Part shown: positions 27,490-39,537 of the stretch, piece by piece
Layout: every line of letters starts with the position of its first letter
Position numbering within the stretch: position 1 is the first letter of the stretch
Assembly (NCBI GenBank): GCA_028564675.1
Contig: JAOVVO010000014.1
Coordinates: 248,001-312,000, forward strand
Direction: 5' to 3'
Length of the DNA: 64,000 nucleotides
From: Onchocerca lupi
Taxonomy: Eukaryota; Nematoda; Chromadorea; Rhabditida; Onchocercidae
Made by a program: the position numbers and the translations under genes
The notes under the pieces: generated by a model
What the model was told of the DNA's origin: nothing
Database searches by the model: none
Seen by the model: the letters and a program-made list of their open reading frames with translations, nothing else

Positions 27490-28141
27490 CTACCATAGCA
27501 CCATTAGCAAATTTGGAAAAATTCCTGCCAGTATAACACAGTTGACAGTTTTGTGGACTATATATTTTTTGCGAATATGTTCCAAAAACTGTAGTAAAAA
27601 AAAAACCTTAAATTAGTACGAAAGTATGAACAAATTGCATTTTTTGATTCTTGAGCCAGCATGTGTTTTGCAAAATAAAACGAAAACCTGCAATATATTA
27701 ATATTAAAACTAAATTTAAACATTTTAAACAAACGACGATTCCAATTATTATTTCTGCTTAAATTGAAATATTTGTAAATATTGAATCATAAATCATCAT
27801 AAAGATTGAGATTAAGCCAACTTTCAAAATATAATCGACACTTTTAATTTTGCTCTTACATTGAGTATGGAACTTATCCTTGTACATGGCACAAGACACA
27901 GCAGCTAACATAAGATCATTTGAATGGAATAAAGTGAAAGATATGAAAAGATTACGAAATGATTTTTGAAAGCGAAAATTTCCACAAATGCACCTTTCTA
28001 TTTCACTGCACTTCGCAAAACTTGATGAATCCTTATATTGGAATTGTCTTCACCCATCATATAATATTCTGATACCAATTTTATTAAATTAAAATGTATT
28101 ACAACTTTACAGCTCTCAACAATGTCTACTGGACGTTCCAT
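27490..28141 (-). CDS. Hypothetical 117-aa protein with hydrophobic C terminus
   Basis: Four minus-strand exons join in phase: 28141-28106, 28010-27860, 27687-27620, 27588-27490. They total 354 nt including the stop. The N terminus reads MERPVDIVESCK, the middle contains CSEIERCICGNFRFQKSF and NDLMLAAVSCAMYKDKFHTQ, and the C terminus is basic (LEHIRKKYIVHK) followed by a hydrophobic segment (CVILAGIFPNLLMVLW), so it could be tail-anchored. It has eight cysteines but no motif I recognise. It ends about 440 bp before the ATG of the TMEM60-like gene on the same strand. The 5' end is uncertain: the ORF at 28640-28470 could instead supply the first exon, since its CGT|GTATAA donor has the right phase. 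Confidence 0.45.
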
Positions 28142-28469
28142 TATCCTTCGATAAAATAGTGGAGATATAAATGGAAAAAGTGAATAGATATGGAATGGCG
28201 ATTACAGTTAAAGAACAATATTACTTGTTCTTCAAATTTATTTTTATTTCACAATTATTTCACAATATTCACAAATTATGAAAAGAAGAAGGAATGAAAT
28301 AGAAAAAGAAAACATATTATGATAAATGAAAAATATTAAATTAAATTTAACATGAAAATATCCTTAACACATTCGAATAATGTATTCAAATTCTGAATAA
28401 AAAAATCTTAGAAATTGACGGATAAAAAACATTCTAGAAAAAAAAGAAAAAAAAAACATATATGTATAA

Positions 28470-28640
28470 TTATACACGAAAATGTATAAGCTCTGAGCCA
28501 ACATCCATCAATGAAGTTGAATCAGTCAGATATAAAATTAAATATTCTAAATGTTGCCGAACTCGTGAATCTTTCAATTCAAATAAAATTCCAGCAGAAT
28601 GATTATTGAGTAACCAGTATTTAGCAATTATTACATACAT
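28470..28640 (-). other. Orphan coding-like ORF, C terminus of something
   Basis: Minus-strand frame encoding KYWLLNNHSAGILFELKDSR, then VRQHLEYLILYLTDSTSLMD and VGSELIHFRV before TAA. The sequence looks like real, conserved protein, but there is no AG acceptor before it for about 45 nt, only a pyrimidine-rich stretch and an ATG. It may be a short gene, an exon of the downstream 117-aa gene, or the end of a gene with an unusual acceptor. Family not recognised. Confidence 0.33.
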
Positions 28641-29099
28641 AGTTTGAATTGAGAAAAAATAAAAAAGAAAGTGTATCAAAAAATTATTTCTAGGAAATTT
28701 CGGCAAGTGTCCACTGCGGATGTGTACTTTTCTACTGTTATATATGCAAAATAGCAATAAATTGATTAAATTTAAGAAAATAGTTCTCACTTTCTTTTTT
28801 TTAACAGGAAAGTAAACTAGCAAAATGCAAATATATCTAATAACGATGATATGTAACCTAATTTGCTGCCTCCAAAATAACAGAATATTCCCTGGAGATC
28901 TTTATAAAAATATAAGGACGGATTTCAGGTTTTCGCAAGAATGAAAGGCTTTTAGTTAGTCACCGCCACTCACAAATAATTGGTAGAGATTTAGCGAATT
29001 TATTCGCTAGTTTCGAAAAAAACATTGTACTTTTTGATATGAATAATATATTAACAATTTCAGAATTCCAATATTTGAAAGATGAAAAAATATCTGAAA

Positions 29100-32000
29100 T
29101 TAAGAATTGTGTGGTTGAATAACTGCATATTCACATCTCTTTTTTAGACAATTTTTATCGACCGGACCACCGGTAGCGTGCAGACTACTCCGATATGATG
29201 CTGATGAAGCATTTGATCGATGCCAATGCAAAGTTACATACTGTAGATCCTTTTGCTTATCTTCTACAAAAGTTCCATCCGAAACGAACCGTTCATGCTC
29301 GCGCGAAATTTCTATCGGTATCTGGAAATCGTTTCAACTGTAAATATCTATTATCATACTTTAACCTAACACAACTAGCATATAAACAGTTACATGTTAA
29401 TGGGAAAGCTTCCTGATAATTTGAAGACTTTTTTTATTGCAATCTTCTACCAAAATTTATGCTATTATACAGAAATGGAGATTAAAAAATTGTACAGAAT
29501 CAAGCAGTATATGTCTCATGAGCCACACTGTTGATTCTAATTTTACATCTTATTGAAGGCTAATCTGCAGGTGATTAAACTGTAAAAATACGAAGAAAAA
29601 GTTTCCGTAACAAATTAGAAAGGATGTTTCAAAATAAGTATTACGAGGTCAATGAAAATTCTACATTAAAATTCACAAATCTGTGAAACACTAAAAACGC
29701 AAAATTAAGAATTAAAAGTGATCGTGGATTGCAATATTTAAAAAATTAAATTGAGACTCTTCGAAAAGAAATATGAGATCGTTTTGATATTTCCAAACTT
29801 AGGCATATGAAATCATGAACATATGAAATTTTTTAGATCTCTTAAAGCTTCTGAACAGGAAAAGCAATAAATCAAGAAAAGCAAAATATTACCTTTGGTA
29901 CAGAAAAGTGATCCATGGTTTCTGAACTAATTTTGATTTCATTGCTCCCATCCGAATTCTTTTCTTTAAATGATACCGGAGACTGTGATCTTTAAAATGA
30001 AAAAAAAAAAAAGATAATGATTGGTAATTCCATAAAAATGTACAGAATCCGCCTATATCTTCATTCTCATATTAATATCTATAAAAAAATATTCTTCAGC
30101 TTAAAAACTTTCTACAAAATTTGTTATCCTTGGGATTATGCTATAAATTTATGAAATATAGATAGGTATAAAATAAATTAACAGGCGAAATAACTTACCG
30201 ACTTGTACCGCTCGAAGCATTCTGCTCCAACATTGTTCCAATCCAACGTGAATTCGACTCGTTATCCGCCGTTTTCACCGAATTTTTATTATGAGATGAA
30301 TCGAAGGATGGCAAAATATAATCACTGTTATTCGTTGGCAATAATTCCGAATTATTCCTTTGCTAGAAGCAAAAAATTTCCAAGTTTTAGCATTTCATAA
30401 AAAACAATCTCTTTCATTACCCCAAGATTGGGTATTAACTGTATTTTCTCGAACAAATTTTCGAAATCTTCATTTCGTACTTTTTGAACGTCTTCATTAC
30501 CAGAATATAACATCACCGAACTATCGACATCGAAGGAACTTGCATGTGAATGATTTGAATCATCCATTGATGCTATTAAATTAGTTCCACTTCGCCCTAC
30601 CGCTGAAACCGAAAGCTTGTCATTTATTTTCATATCTTAAATCTGCCAAATTCTGAATGTTATCAAACCTACTTTTTTTTGAGTATAATATATGTGAATC
30701 AATCTAGTTCATCAGTGAAGAACTTGAACATGAAAGTTTGAAAATTCACTGATAAACACAATCTGAATATTTAGCTCAACAATCCAATGCACAATTTTTT
30801 AAAAGAATGCTGAATTACTGAACAGAAATTTTTGACTTAACCATCAAAATCCCATTCTGTCAAGTCATCAAACTGCTGATTTCCTTGAAGAAGCCGAGTT
30901 GCTTTATGATTTGAAAAGGATCTTGTTCGCTTCCCTAAACAAATTTCGAAAATTTAAAAACTATTTAGCTTTGTTCAGGTAGTGGAATCAGTAAAATTCT
31001 ACGACTATTGTCAAAAGTTCTGGAAAATAATTGCAAATTATGGACTTCGTTCGACCTATTATCCTCCATTGTTTTATTTATTGAAAAAAAATCTGGAGAA
31101 GGCTTATTTCTTCCACAGTTCATTCTCTTCATAACTGTGATTTCTAATTTTCCAAATTGAAAATCCGCTAAATTATTACTTAATCTATTTCAAACATGTA
31201 ATCTTTTACAGTTGGTTGGAATATTCCACTAAAAATTATTATCAATATTTTTCAGCTGCGAAACAAACCATTGGAAGCATTATTGGTTCCTTGTCGTACC
31301 TTTTTATCATTTGAATGTTCAATGCATGGATCAGGTATCTTACGAACAGCTCTCATCCTCAATTTTTCTTTTTTTTTTTTTTTAATTCAAAGCAAAAGGA
31401 ACAATTCATCAGCATTAAAAGTAAATTTGTTTGAATAAAAATCTTTCTGGATTTCTCTCATAGCAAATCTTCTAGAAAGTGAGAAAAAGCTCAAACAAAT
31501 TACCACGATTTACTGTCCAAAGACTGGACTCTTTTGCGTAAATCATCTACATTTTTGCTCGCAGCATTATCAAACGCATCGGAATGTGCTACAGATGGAT
31601 CAGAAGAGATCTCCGAAAAGTATCCACAGAGCAAAAACTGCGAACCTAGAAATTAAGCTCATTAATCATCGCCTGAAATATAAGTTCTACCATGAACGAA
31701 ATCTGATATTAAGAAAAAAAATGAAATAATAAACACATTTTCTCATAAACCATCAAATAATATAATAAGAATCAAAAAATACTTAAGTTTAACATTACCA
31801 GATATCTCGTTATTTTTATGGCCAGATAATTTCATACATCCAAAGCAGTTACTATTATTACACATATAAGACTGCACTTCAGCCAACATATAATTCGAAT
31901 TTACTAAAAAAAAAAAAGAAATATTAACACTCTATTTGCACTCGGATCGCGTTCTATGATCAAACGATGTACGATCTCAATCTTATCTTTATTTAAAGAT

Positions 32001-33711
32001 TGTTATTTAAATTATATCAGCGTCCTATACAAGTTTGTTATCATATTTTGAACTATGGTTGTTTTTGAAAGAAAAATCAATAAGAACATCAAAATCAATT
32101 GTATCTCAGCGAAAAAAAATGTATATTTGCGGCTTATCAAGAAATTAAAAATACAAAAAAAACCAACGGGCATGAGTGGACAGGCCATTACAATCCTGAA
32201 CACAATCCATTTGAGTATATCCATCCAAAAGATCTGATGGGTTTTGCGCAGTTTCTAAAATCGAAGAATATTTATTTAATTTCTATATTCTTCCGACATA
32301 TATTAAAAAATTTTTCGAGTTTTTTCTTATAAAAAAAAAACAATGTTAAGTATTTTACTGATTGTAGAGAATGAAACGGTTGGAAATTCGTTCTCGACAA
32401 AACCGCAACATAGCGATAGGCCAGATGATTTATGAGAGGGTTCTAGAATATTAATTTAAATTAACAGTTGCCAATTCCGCATATCAAACATGGACTTATT
32501 CGCAAAAAAAAGGAATTATTTTCATTTGTTTATTTATTGCGGATTTCACAATTATTTTTCACTCTTGGATTGACATTTTCATGGATACCCTCTACAAATC
32601 GGCCGCAATCACCAGTAAATTGTAGAAGTTGCTTTTCTTCATTTATAGTGGGTGCAGAATATTTTGCACCAATATGCCTCATTTCCTTCCCCAATGGTCT
32701 GAAAAAAATTTGAGAAGTGTATAGTACATAAGCAAAATTCTCAAAAAAAAAAAATGTTCTTATAATTCACAAATCAGAGCAATTTCAAAATCCGGCCTTG
32801 AAAGCATATGGACCGTGCAAGAAATGCTGCCAGTATTGCTGCTTTAGCAGTCTTTTTTTGTAAAAACTAATTTCTTCCATCTTTTGGTTGCTAGAAAAAT
32901 GCAAAACATTAGTGGTGCTCCGAAAAAAAACGTCGTATGCAAACCCTTCAATTTTAAAATATATTAATGCTAAAAACTAGCTAAAATCTCTGATTGAAAA
33001 CATCGTTGTTACTGCCACATTTCAATGTGAGTACTACATCGTTCTAATTTCTGAACAGAGAATTTTTGAAATGTAATTTTATTTTTATTATGGACCATAA
33101 TAACACTAATAGCCAGTAATTTAAAAAACTTTATAGCACCGGATTTTTTGAACATGAACTATCTATAACAGGTTTTCCTGGATTTATGAGCTCCCAATTC
33201 TCTCAGCTCGTAAATCCAGAAGATCTGACGCTACAAAAATGAGTTATAACAAATACTTGTTTTTGTTTACCATTAATGCATCAGTTACAGCATAGCCATC
33301 AGCAGAAGCTTGTTTGAAGGGAACAAAACATTGATATTTTTTTCTGATTTAAGAATATGAAGAATAGAGTTGCAGCAATGTAATTAATATGCTGTGTTTA
33401 GTCGAAATATTAGAGTTATTTTAAATGATCAACGGATGATTAGTGCTCACCTTGCAGCTTCAATAGATGATCGTTGCGTATGTGTATGAGATCTTTCGCG
33501 ATGTGTTTGATTTCTAGAAGATCGTGTGGAAATATTAGATCTCGAAAAATGCCTGCAAAACTTCGTTTAAAGAATAATCACTTATTTAAAAGAAAGCTCG
33601 GAATACATTGACTGCTTCTAAAGAAATCTGCGCAAGCTCTTAACTCCATATCGAAATCCCAAAGCCTCCCTTATATTTGCTTAAAGTTGGATTCATAATT
33701 TTAGCTAGCAA

Positions 33712-33742
<31 letters not shown>

Positions 33743-36700
33743 AAAAGAAAAAAGGAAAAAATGGTATCAAACAATAAGACTTGAATTTATGACCATGACT
33801 GATAACATATAATGACAAATAAAAATGATGTGTTAATAGCTGCTTTATAATTTTGTAAATTAACATGATATTTAGATATCTTATGCAAAAAACAAAAAAA
33901 TCACGAAAAATAAGCGGAAACCATATAACATGAAAATACAAAACTAACATTCGATCTCGCGTCTTCTTTTTCTCATTTTCTCGCTCACAAATCTTGATAA
34001 TTTTGTCATTGATTGATGAAGCTGCTTCACTATTATCTGTATAGAACCATAGTTCACCAGCGCCAGTTGGTGCACAACGACCCGCACGGAAAAAAAAATA
34101 TCTATTGTGATGTCCATATATTGATATAGCGCTAACCTAATGAAATATTAATGCATTAACTCGATTAAAATTCTTAATAGACTGAAAACATAAGTAAGTA
34201 AAAATAAAAGAAATCACCAAAAAAAAATGTGCATTTTGTTCAGTTTGCAAATTTTATAAATTGAGATATTCTTGCACACTATTTAACAGAAATGAACTCA
34301 TTCGAGAATTCCTACTTGTAAACTGAACAAAATGCACATATTGCCAACATATATTATTAAGATTACGAAGAAAAATGCAAATGACAGCTGTTAAATAAAA
34401 TTCCGAACTTACCGGGAATGCTATATAATCGTCGCTACAAAATGGTGGACTTGCATCTTTGCTGGCTGTGATTCCTTTTCGTATAATATATAAAGTATGG
34501 GGATACATACACAACCTTAAAATCATGCTTGTAAATTATGTATAAATTTGACAAGAGTGATGTTGAACAACCACATAAAAAGTAATAGTTTTGGCAAATA
34601 GAAAACAAGTGAAAAATGGATGATGAACTGCCAATAGTGTGGCTGGAAGTTACATGTTAAACAAAAAATATATGGAAGTATATACGACTGAAATTTTTTG
34701 CGAGTCAAAAATGAAGTGAGATTCTCAGCATAAGAAATTATAATTTCAAGAAATTCCGGTAATACCTCTTCTTTCCTAGGAAAAATCTCTCATTCTTTAT
34801 GACCAAATCTTCCACTGGTTCCTTATCTTTAATTCTCCTACTTAATTTTGGCTTTTTTATCGGTTCCACATCCCATGCTACCTGAAAGAAACATAAAGTT
34901 TGTAAAATATAGCTTATAGAAAGCAAAATTTTTTTCTTGAGAAAGCAAAAAAATTTAGCTTACCTCAAAATATTCATTCCTGAATACAAGCCTGCCTAAT
35001 TTCGCGGAACGTGCTTGACGAGCTTTCTCAAGTAGCATTTCAAACCAGACATTGGAATCCATTTCAAATCGCATCAAAAATGTTTCATCTGGCATCATCA
35101 ACGCGATACAGTCTTTCAGTACGGCGTCATACTTCAAAACAAAATCATTTTAATATACATGCATTCATTATTGCACTATTGTTTGTAATCAGAACTTAGG
35201 ATTTTAACATAGCAATAATGGATTCAAGGCGAGATAGATCAAGTCAATAAACGAGGCCCGCAATCTTCGCGTTATTACAATTATAAAATCTCCCAGTCTC
35301 ATAAAAAATTTTAAATACATAAAACAGTGAAATGGCGACTCACATGTAGATGTATGTTAAATGTTAAAGATAAGTCAAACAAAAATTTTGCTTCTTTCCC
35401 TAACTTTTCTTCTTTTGATGATTTGTAAATTTCTAAAACGCGATCTTTCAGAATGGCATAATAAGTTTTCTTCGATTTCTGCAAACATTTTTGATTAAGT
35501 TCAACATTTACATATAGGAGTAAGCTGCAATTCTACTAAAATCAAACTATTTCTTCGAGAACTCGAAATATGTTTCTGAGAGCTTCAAAATATGAAAACC
35601 CCACTACTAAAATTAGAAACATTTCATTTTGCATCTCACTTGTCTCTTACATAGAGAAACAGACTCTGAAAAATAAAGCCATCTAGAGGTAAAATCATAT
35701 TATAAATGTGATCAAAATTTAATTTTAAGAGGAACATCTTTTCCAAATTAAAAAATTCATTTTTAACAACGTACTATATGTAATCCACCAGTAAATATAC
35801 CGGATTTTACGGTAGCATATTTTGATTCTTCTAGTTTTTCCATTAATAAATCTAAAAATTAAACATAAATAAAGGGACACAATAAAGTTCATACGAGCAT
35901 ATAATGAATCATATGAATTTCTGAATTTAGGATTCATACTAGAGATATTTAAAATTATATCTTTAATATTCAAACTGTTACAGTAAATTAAAGAAATAAA
36001 AAAAGAAAATTCCCTATGAATATCTAATGCTATTGAAAAATTTAGTGAGAGTCCAGCATGAAATTTCAATTGAAATTCAGAAACACTCATATCTGCTTTT
36101 TTTTTTCCTGTTTATTAATGACTTGCATTTTTCATATGTCTGTATATTTCAAATTTTGTTTAGCTTTGCGAGTGGAGTTAAGATAATATATCTTCTTAGT
36201 TTTGCGAGTGGAGCTAAGATATCTTCTCGTAGTAAATGATTACATAAGGAAAGCTTATGAGACAATATTTCTTCAATCAGAAAATTGAAAAAACAATTAT
36301 ACTAAAAAATCAAAACTGCTCGTATATTCAATGTATACACAACTTACTGCTGGCGTAACTAAATACTGAAATTTAATTTACCTGATTTCAATGGCTCAAT
36401 GAAATCAACAACTGATAGATCGTCTCTATATAATCTAAAAAAAGGTGCAGATAGCAAACGAAATCACATATTCGTTTCTTTTTTTAACTTTATTTAACAT
36501 CTTTATGATGCATACTGCTTCAAAACTGAAAAAATTTATACCACCATATCACCAGTAAATTTTAAATTAATCCATCAGATTCTGGTCTTTCAAATGAAAC
36601 CAAAACATAACATGCATCAAAAATATTAAAACAAACAAGAAGTATTAACGCAAAAAGGATAAAGTGAATACCAATCAATTGTTCAATAATTTGTCTTAAT

Positions 36701-37333
36701 TTACAGCCAGAAACTCTTTTTCATCTAATCATTCTATCTTGTTGCCTATTATGTATTTGTTAGGATCCATCTTTTCTCCTCAGCCAATTTCTCCAAGTTC
36801 TGTTTCAATTTCAACCGGCTCTAAATTCTCAATGAAGCAAACTCCTTCTAATAATGCATTTTGTACCTCCTTGCTATTTAGTCAATAACTTGGCGAATCT
36901 TTCAGATGTTTTCTACATATAATTTTTACTCCCAAAGTTCTACATTAACTCCAATATTTTTGCTTCTCTATTTTCTTCTTTTGCTATTCTGTACTTTCCG
37001 AGGGTGAAGTTGTCAGGTATAAATGTGACTAATCTCTGTTTATTCCACAGAATAATTCTTTATTTACATTATTTAAAGTGAATAATTACTGATAATTACT
37101 ATAGTTGTCAAAAAAAATGATTTTCTCACGATTATAGTCCAAAAAATTTCATTCAATTAGGTAAATATTTACTTTATGGACTATAACCGTAAGTTTAAAC
37201 GGAAGATCCTTTATTTGCTTTCAATATATCTACTACTTTTGAATAAGTAAATATTCTGAATAAGATGTTTGAAGTATCAAATGTTCACTTACTGAAACCC
37301 AAGATTTCCGAATAAATTGCAGCAGCCCGACAT
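29100..37333 (-). CDS. ist-1: Insulin receptor substrate-type adaptor (PH + PTB), IST-1-like
   Basis: Membrane-proximal adaptor expected to link an insulin/IGF receptor (DAF-2 type) to PI3-kinase. Nineteen minus-strand exons close in phase: 37333-37293, 36434-36382, 35851-35775, 35478-35344, 35131-34964, 34881-34766, 34515-34413, 34136-33949, 33552-33451, 32698-32589, 32254-32168, 31903-31799, 31645-31504, 31357-31269, 30934-30842, 30602-30421, 30362-30199, 29989-29893, 29321-29100. Total 2274 nt, 757 aa. The PH domain covers about residues 42-155 (ATVKSG, KKTYYAILKDRVLEIYKSS, LKDCIALMMPDETFLMRFE). The IRS-type PTB covers about 170-285 (ICERENEK after FRAGRCAPTGAGELWFYTD). The tail is Ser-rich with one PI3K-type YxxM (YTQM, Tyr377), YML (Tyr398), YMC (Tyr406) and DLQYVTL (Tyr712). 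Exon 14 has a weak acceptor (ATTGAG). Exon 1 rests on a strong GTAAGTG donor and phase. Confidence 0.87.
34228..34338. repeat. 22-bp inverted repeat in ist-1 intron 7
   Basis: Arms 34228-34249 and 34317-34338 are reverse complements with one mismatch (TGTGCATTTTGTTCAGTTTG in the left arm), separated by a 67-nt loop that contains no coding sequence. Confidence 0.75.
36160..36226. repeat. Two-copy tandem repeat in ist-1 intron 2
   Basis: 36160-36195 and 36196-36226 are adjacent diverged copies sharing TTTGCGAGTGGAG, then TAAGAT and ATCTTC. Confidence 0.8.
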
Positions 37334-37487
37334 CCTCCTCAACCGATTTATGAGTCAGGAACAAACTTACGAAGACTTATCAGCAGTTATAAAAAACATT
37401 CTTGCAGAGATAATCTATCAGTAAGATTAAAGGATCACAATGGTATAACTTCAATTTATCAAAATGGTTTCATTAAAGTTCGAGTTT

Positions 37488-37488
<1 letters not shown>

Positions 37489-37553
<65 letters not shown>
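37489..37553. repeat. Poly(A) tract, about 65 nt
   Basis: The longest homopolymer in the window, followed by A-rich sequence with scattered G. It lies 155 bp upstream of the first ist-1 exon, where it reads as poly(T) on the gene strand. Confidence 0.9.
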
Positions 37554-37555
<2 letters not shown>

Positions 37556-39330
37556 AAGAAAAAAAAGAAAAAAGAGGAAGGATATGAAACGAACAGCTGG
37601 GATTCAATAAGCGATAGGCTTAAAAGAAAAAAATTTTTTTTTCAAGTTTGTCTCATTTAATTACAGTTCTGGTTCAAATATGGTCAGGAAATGTTATAAA
37701 ACGAAATCAATCTAAAGAAGCATAATCTAAAATTTACATCAAAATGCAATTAATACTCTCCTTTAACTGAGAAGCAAGGCTTGAATTTGGGAAATCAAAG
37801 AGAGTAAAACTGAGGTCATTGATGGAACTCTTGTATATTTTTCTTCTTCTCTGTCCCACTATCTTCTCAGCTATATCCACCAATATGGATTTTTATAGCC
37901 ACAAAACTTCAGTTTCTTTATGCCTTCAATTGTAATACTGTGATATGTCATTATCTCTCATTATTCTGATTGAATCTCCAATACGATTAACCATTAGTTG
38001 AATGCTGCGAAAATAAACGATGTAAGTTTCTTGTTCATTTAATTACAGAAAGACGTGTTCATTTTTCTTCTATTAAAAGATAGTAATTGAGTGAAATAAC
38101 TATTTGAAGAGCATCGACGACAAAGTTCTTCTCAACTGTTGAACTTTTCTGTCACCAATCTGCAACCAGCCAACATGGATGAGAGCAATAATCGCTCATC
38201 TGGTTAGGCAACTACGCTATTTAGTGAATATGCAAGCAAAAGATTCTCGTTATAAGTAAAAGAATAAAGAGACTCCATTTATGAAGGTTCCAGCTTGAAT
38301 GTCAATTCTTCCAGTCTTTCTTCATAATTTTCAGTTATTCCGGAATTGGAATGGAAGATTGAGATGAGGACAGTGACAGGAAAACTATATAGATGAATGA
38401 ATAGGAAGAAGAAGAGATCAGAGAAATGTAAAGTTAAGAAATCAGAAAGACAACAGACACTTGCAGGTCGTGCAGCCACGATGCATGCCTGACAGTTCGC
38501 AATGTTTATCTACACGCAGCAAAAACTTCTCGATTGCCACCAGGCTGTACCTGTCTTTTGTCTTTGCATGCTAGATTTCGCGGTTGGCCGACGGCACGTC
38601 AACATTCAGTTTGAAATATTTCATTTGGCGGGAGATGTTATGCATATTGGTATGAGTGGTGGGTTTCCTGACATGAAGATGGTCAGGTCGGAGGGGTCGG
38701 TTTGTGGGATTCATTCATCTCATGCATATTGATCTATTATTAGTATATTTATGCGAGTTTTTTGAGTGGTGAAATGACTCATTGACCTGTTCTCTTTAGG
38801 GATGACCTCTACTGCTTTAGTTTTCCTTCTTGAAATCCAAAATGATCATGTAAACAGCGCCATTTTGAGATCATACATTCAAATTCTTTTTTTGATTAAA
38901 TCGAAGCCAAAATGTGCAAATATTTTGCTGAGAGTTTAATTATTAAATAGCTTAATTATTCAGGCAACTAGAAATGACATTTATCGATCTTTGCTTAAAA
39001 TAATCCGTGATGTATAGACCGATAAACTGCACGAATTATTTCTCGACTTTGCATTACTGTTAGAAATGCAATCTTGGAATTAAACTCAAGTTTTTCCTTT
39101 CGTACCGTTTAGAATATTGAATATGGAATTTGGAATGTTTTATGTGGAAGATTTAGTACTCTATTTAATAAAGCTTACGCTTCTTTCGCTTCAGTATTAG
39201 CCGAATTAAGATTCTTTTACAATTGAGATGATTGATTTTACAAAATACAGTTAAAGTTTGACACTAAATACATTTGTAAAACCAAGATGAGATCGATATT
39301 ACAGTTTGTAAAGGCCAGAATCAAGATACT

Positions 39331-39385
39331 AAGACAAACAGTTAAGCAGAAATTTTCAAAAAATTTTTGCTTAACTGTTTGTCTT
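39331..39385. repeat. 25-bp-arm hairpin, 5-nt loop
   Basis: Arms 39331-39355 and 39361-39385 are reverse complements with one mismatch (left arm begins AAGACAAACAGTTAAGCA); the loop is TCAAA. A T run follows. It lies upstream of the DUF7802-like gene. Confidence 0.85.
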
Positions 39386-39537
39386 TTTTTTTTCTCAATT
39401 TTATTTTGATAGCTGATTTTCATAGCAGTAAAGATCGAATAAAAAGTAATTCCAGTGTGAATAATTAATGAAAAGTAATATTACAACGAATAAATATTAT
39501 AAGTTATTCATGATTTATTTACTGATTTATATTACAG

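Larger units (their letters stand above)
37334..39537. other. Divergent spacer between ist-1 and the DUF7802-like gene
   Basis: About 2.2 kb that should hold the promoters of the two divergent genes and the missing 5' exon of the DUF7802-like gene. Most is AT-rich. A GC-richer island at about 38.46-38.74 kb contains TTTGGCGGGAG (38625-38635), similar to an E2F site. No coding model is supported. Confidence 0.5.

Noticed and set aside
33705..33950. Minus-strand ORF ending in poly-phenylalanine
   Set aside because: Product of a poly(A) tract in an ist-1 intron.
35725..36090. Minus-strand 121-codon ORF
   Set aside because: Only the short stretch 35851-35775 is an ist-1 exon; the rest is intron sequence that happens to be open.
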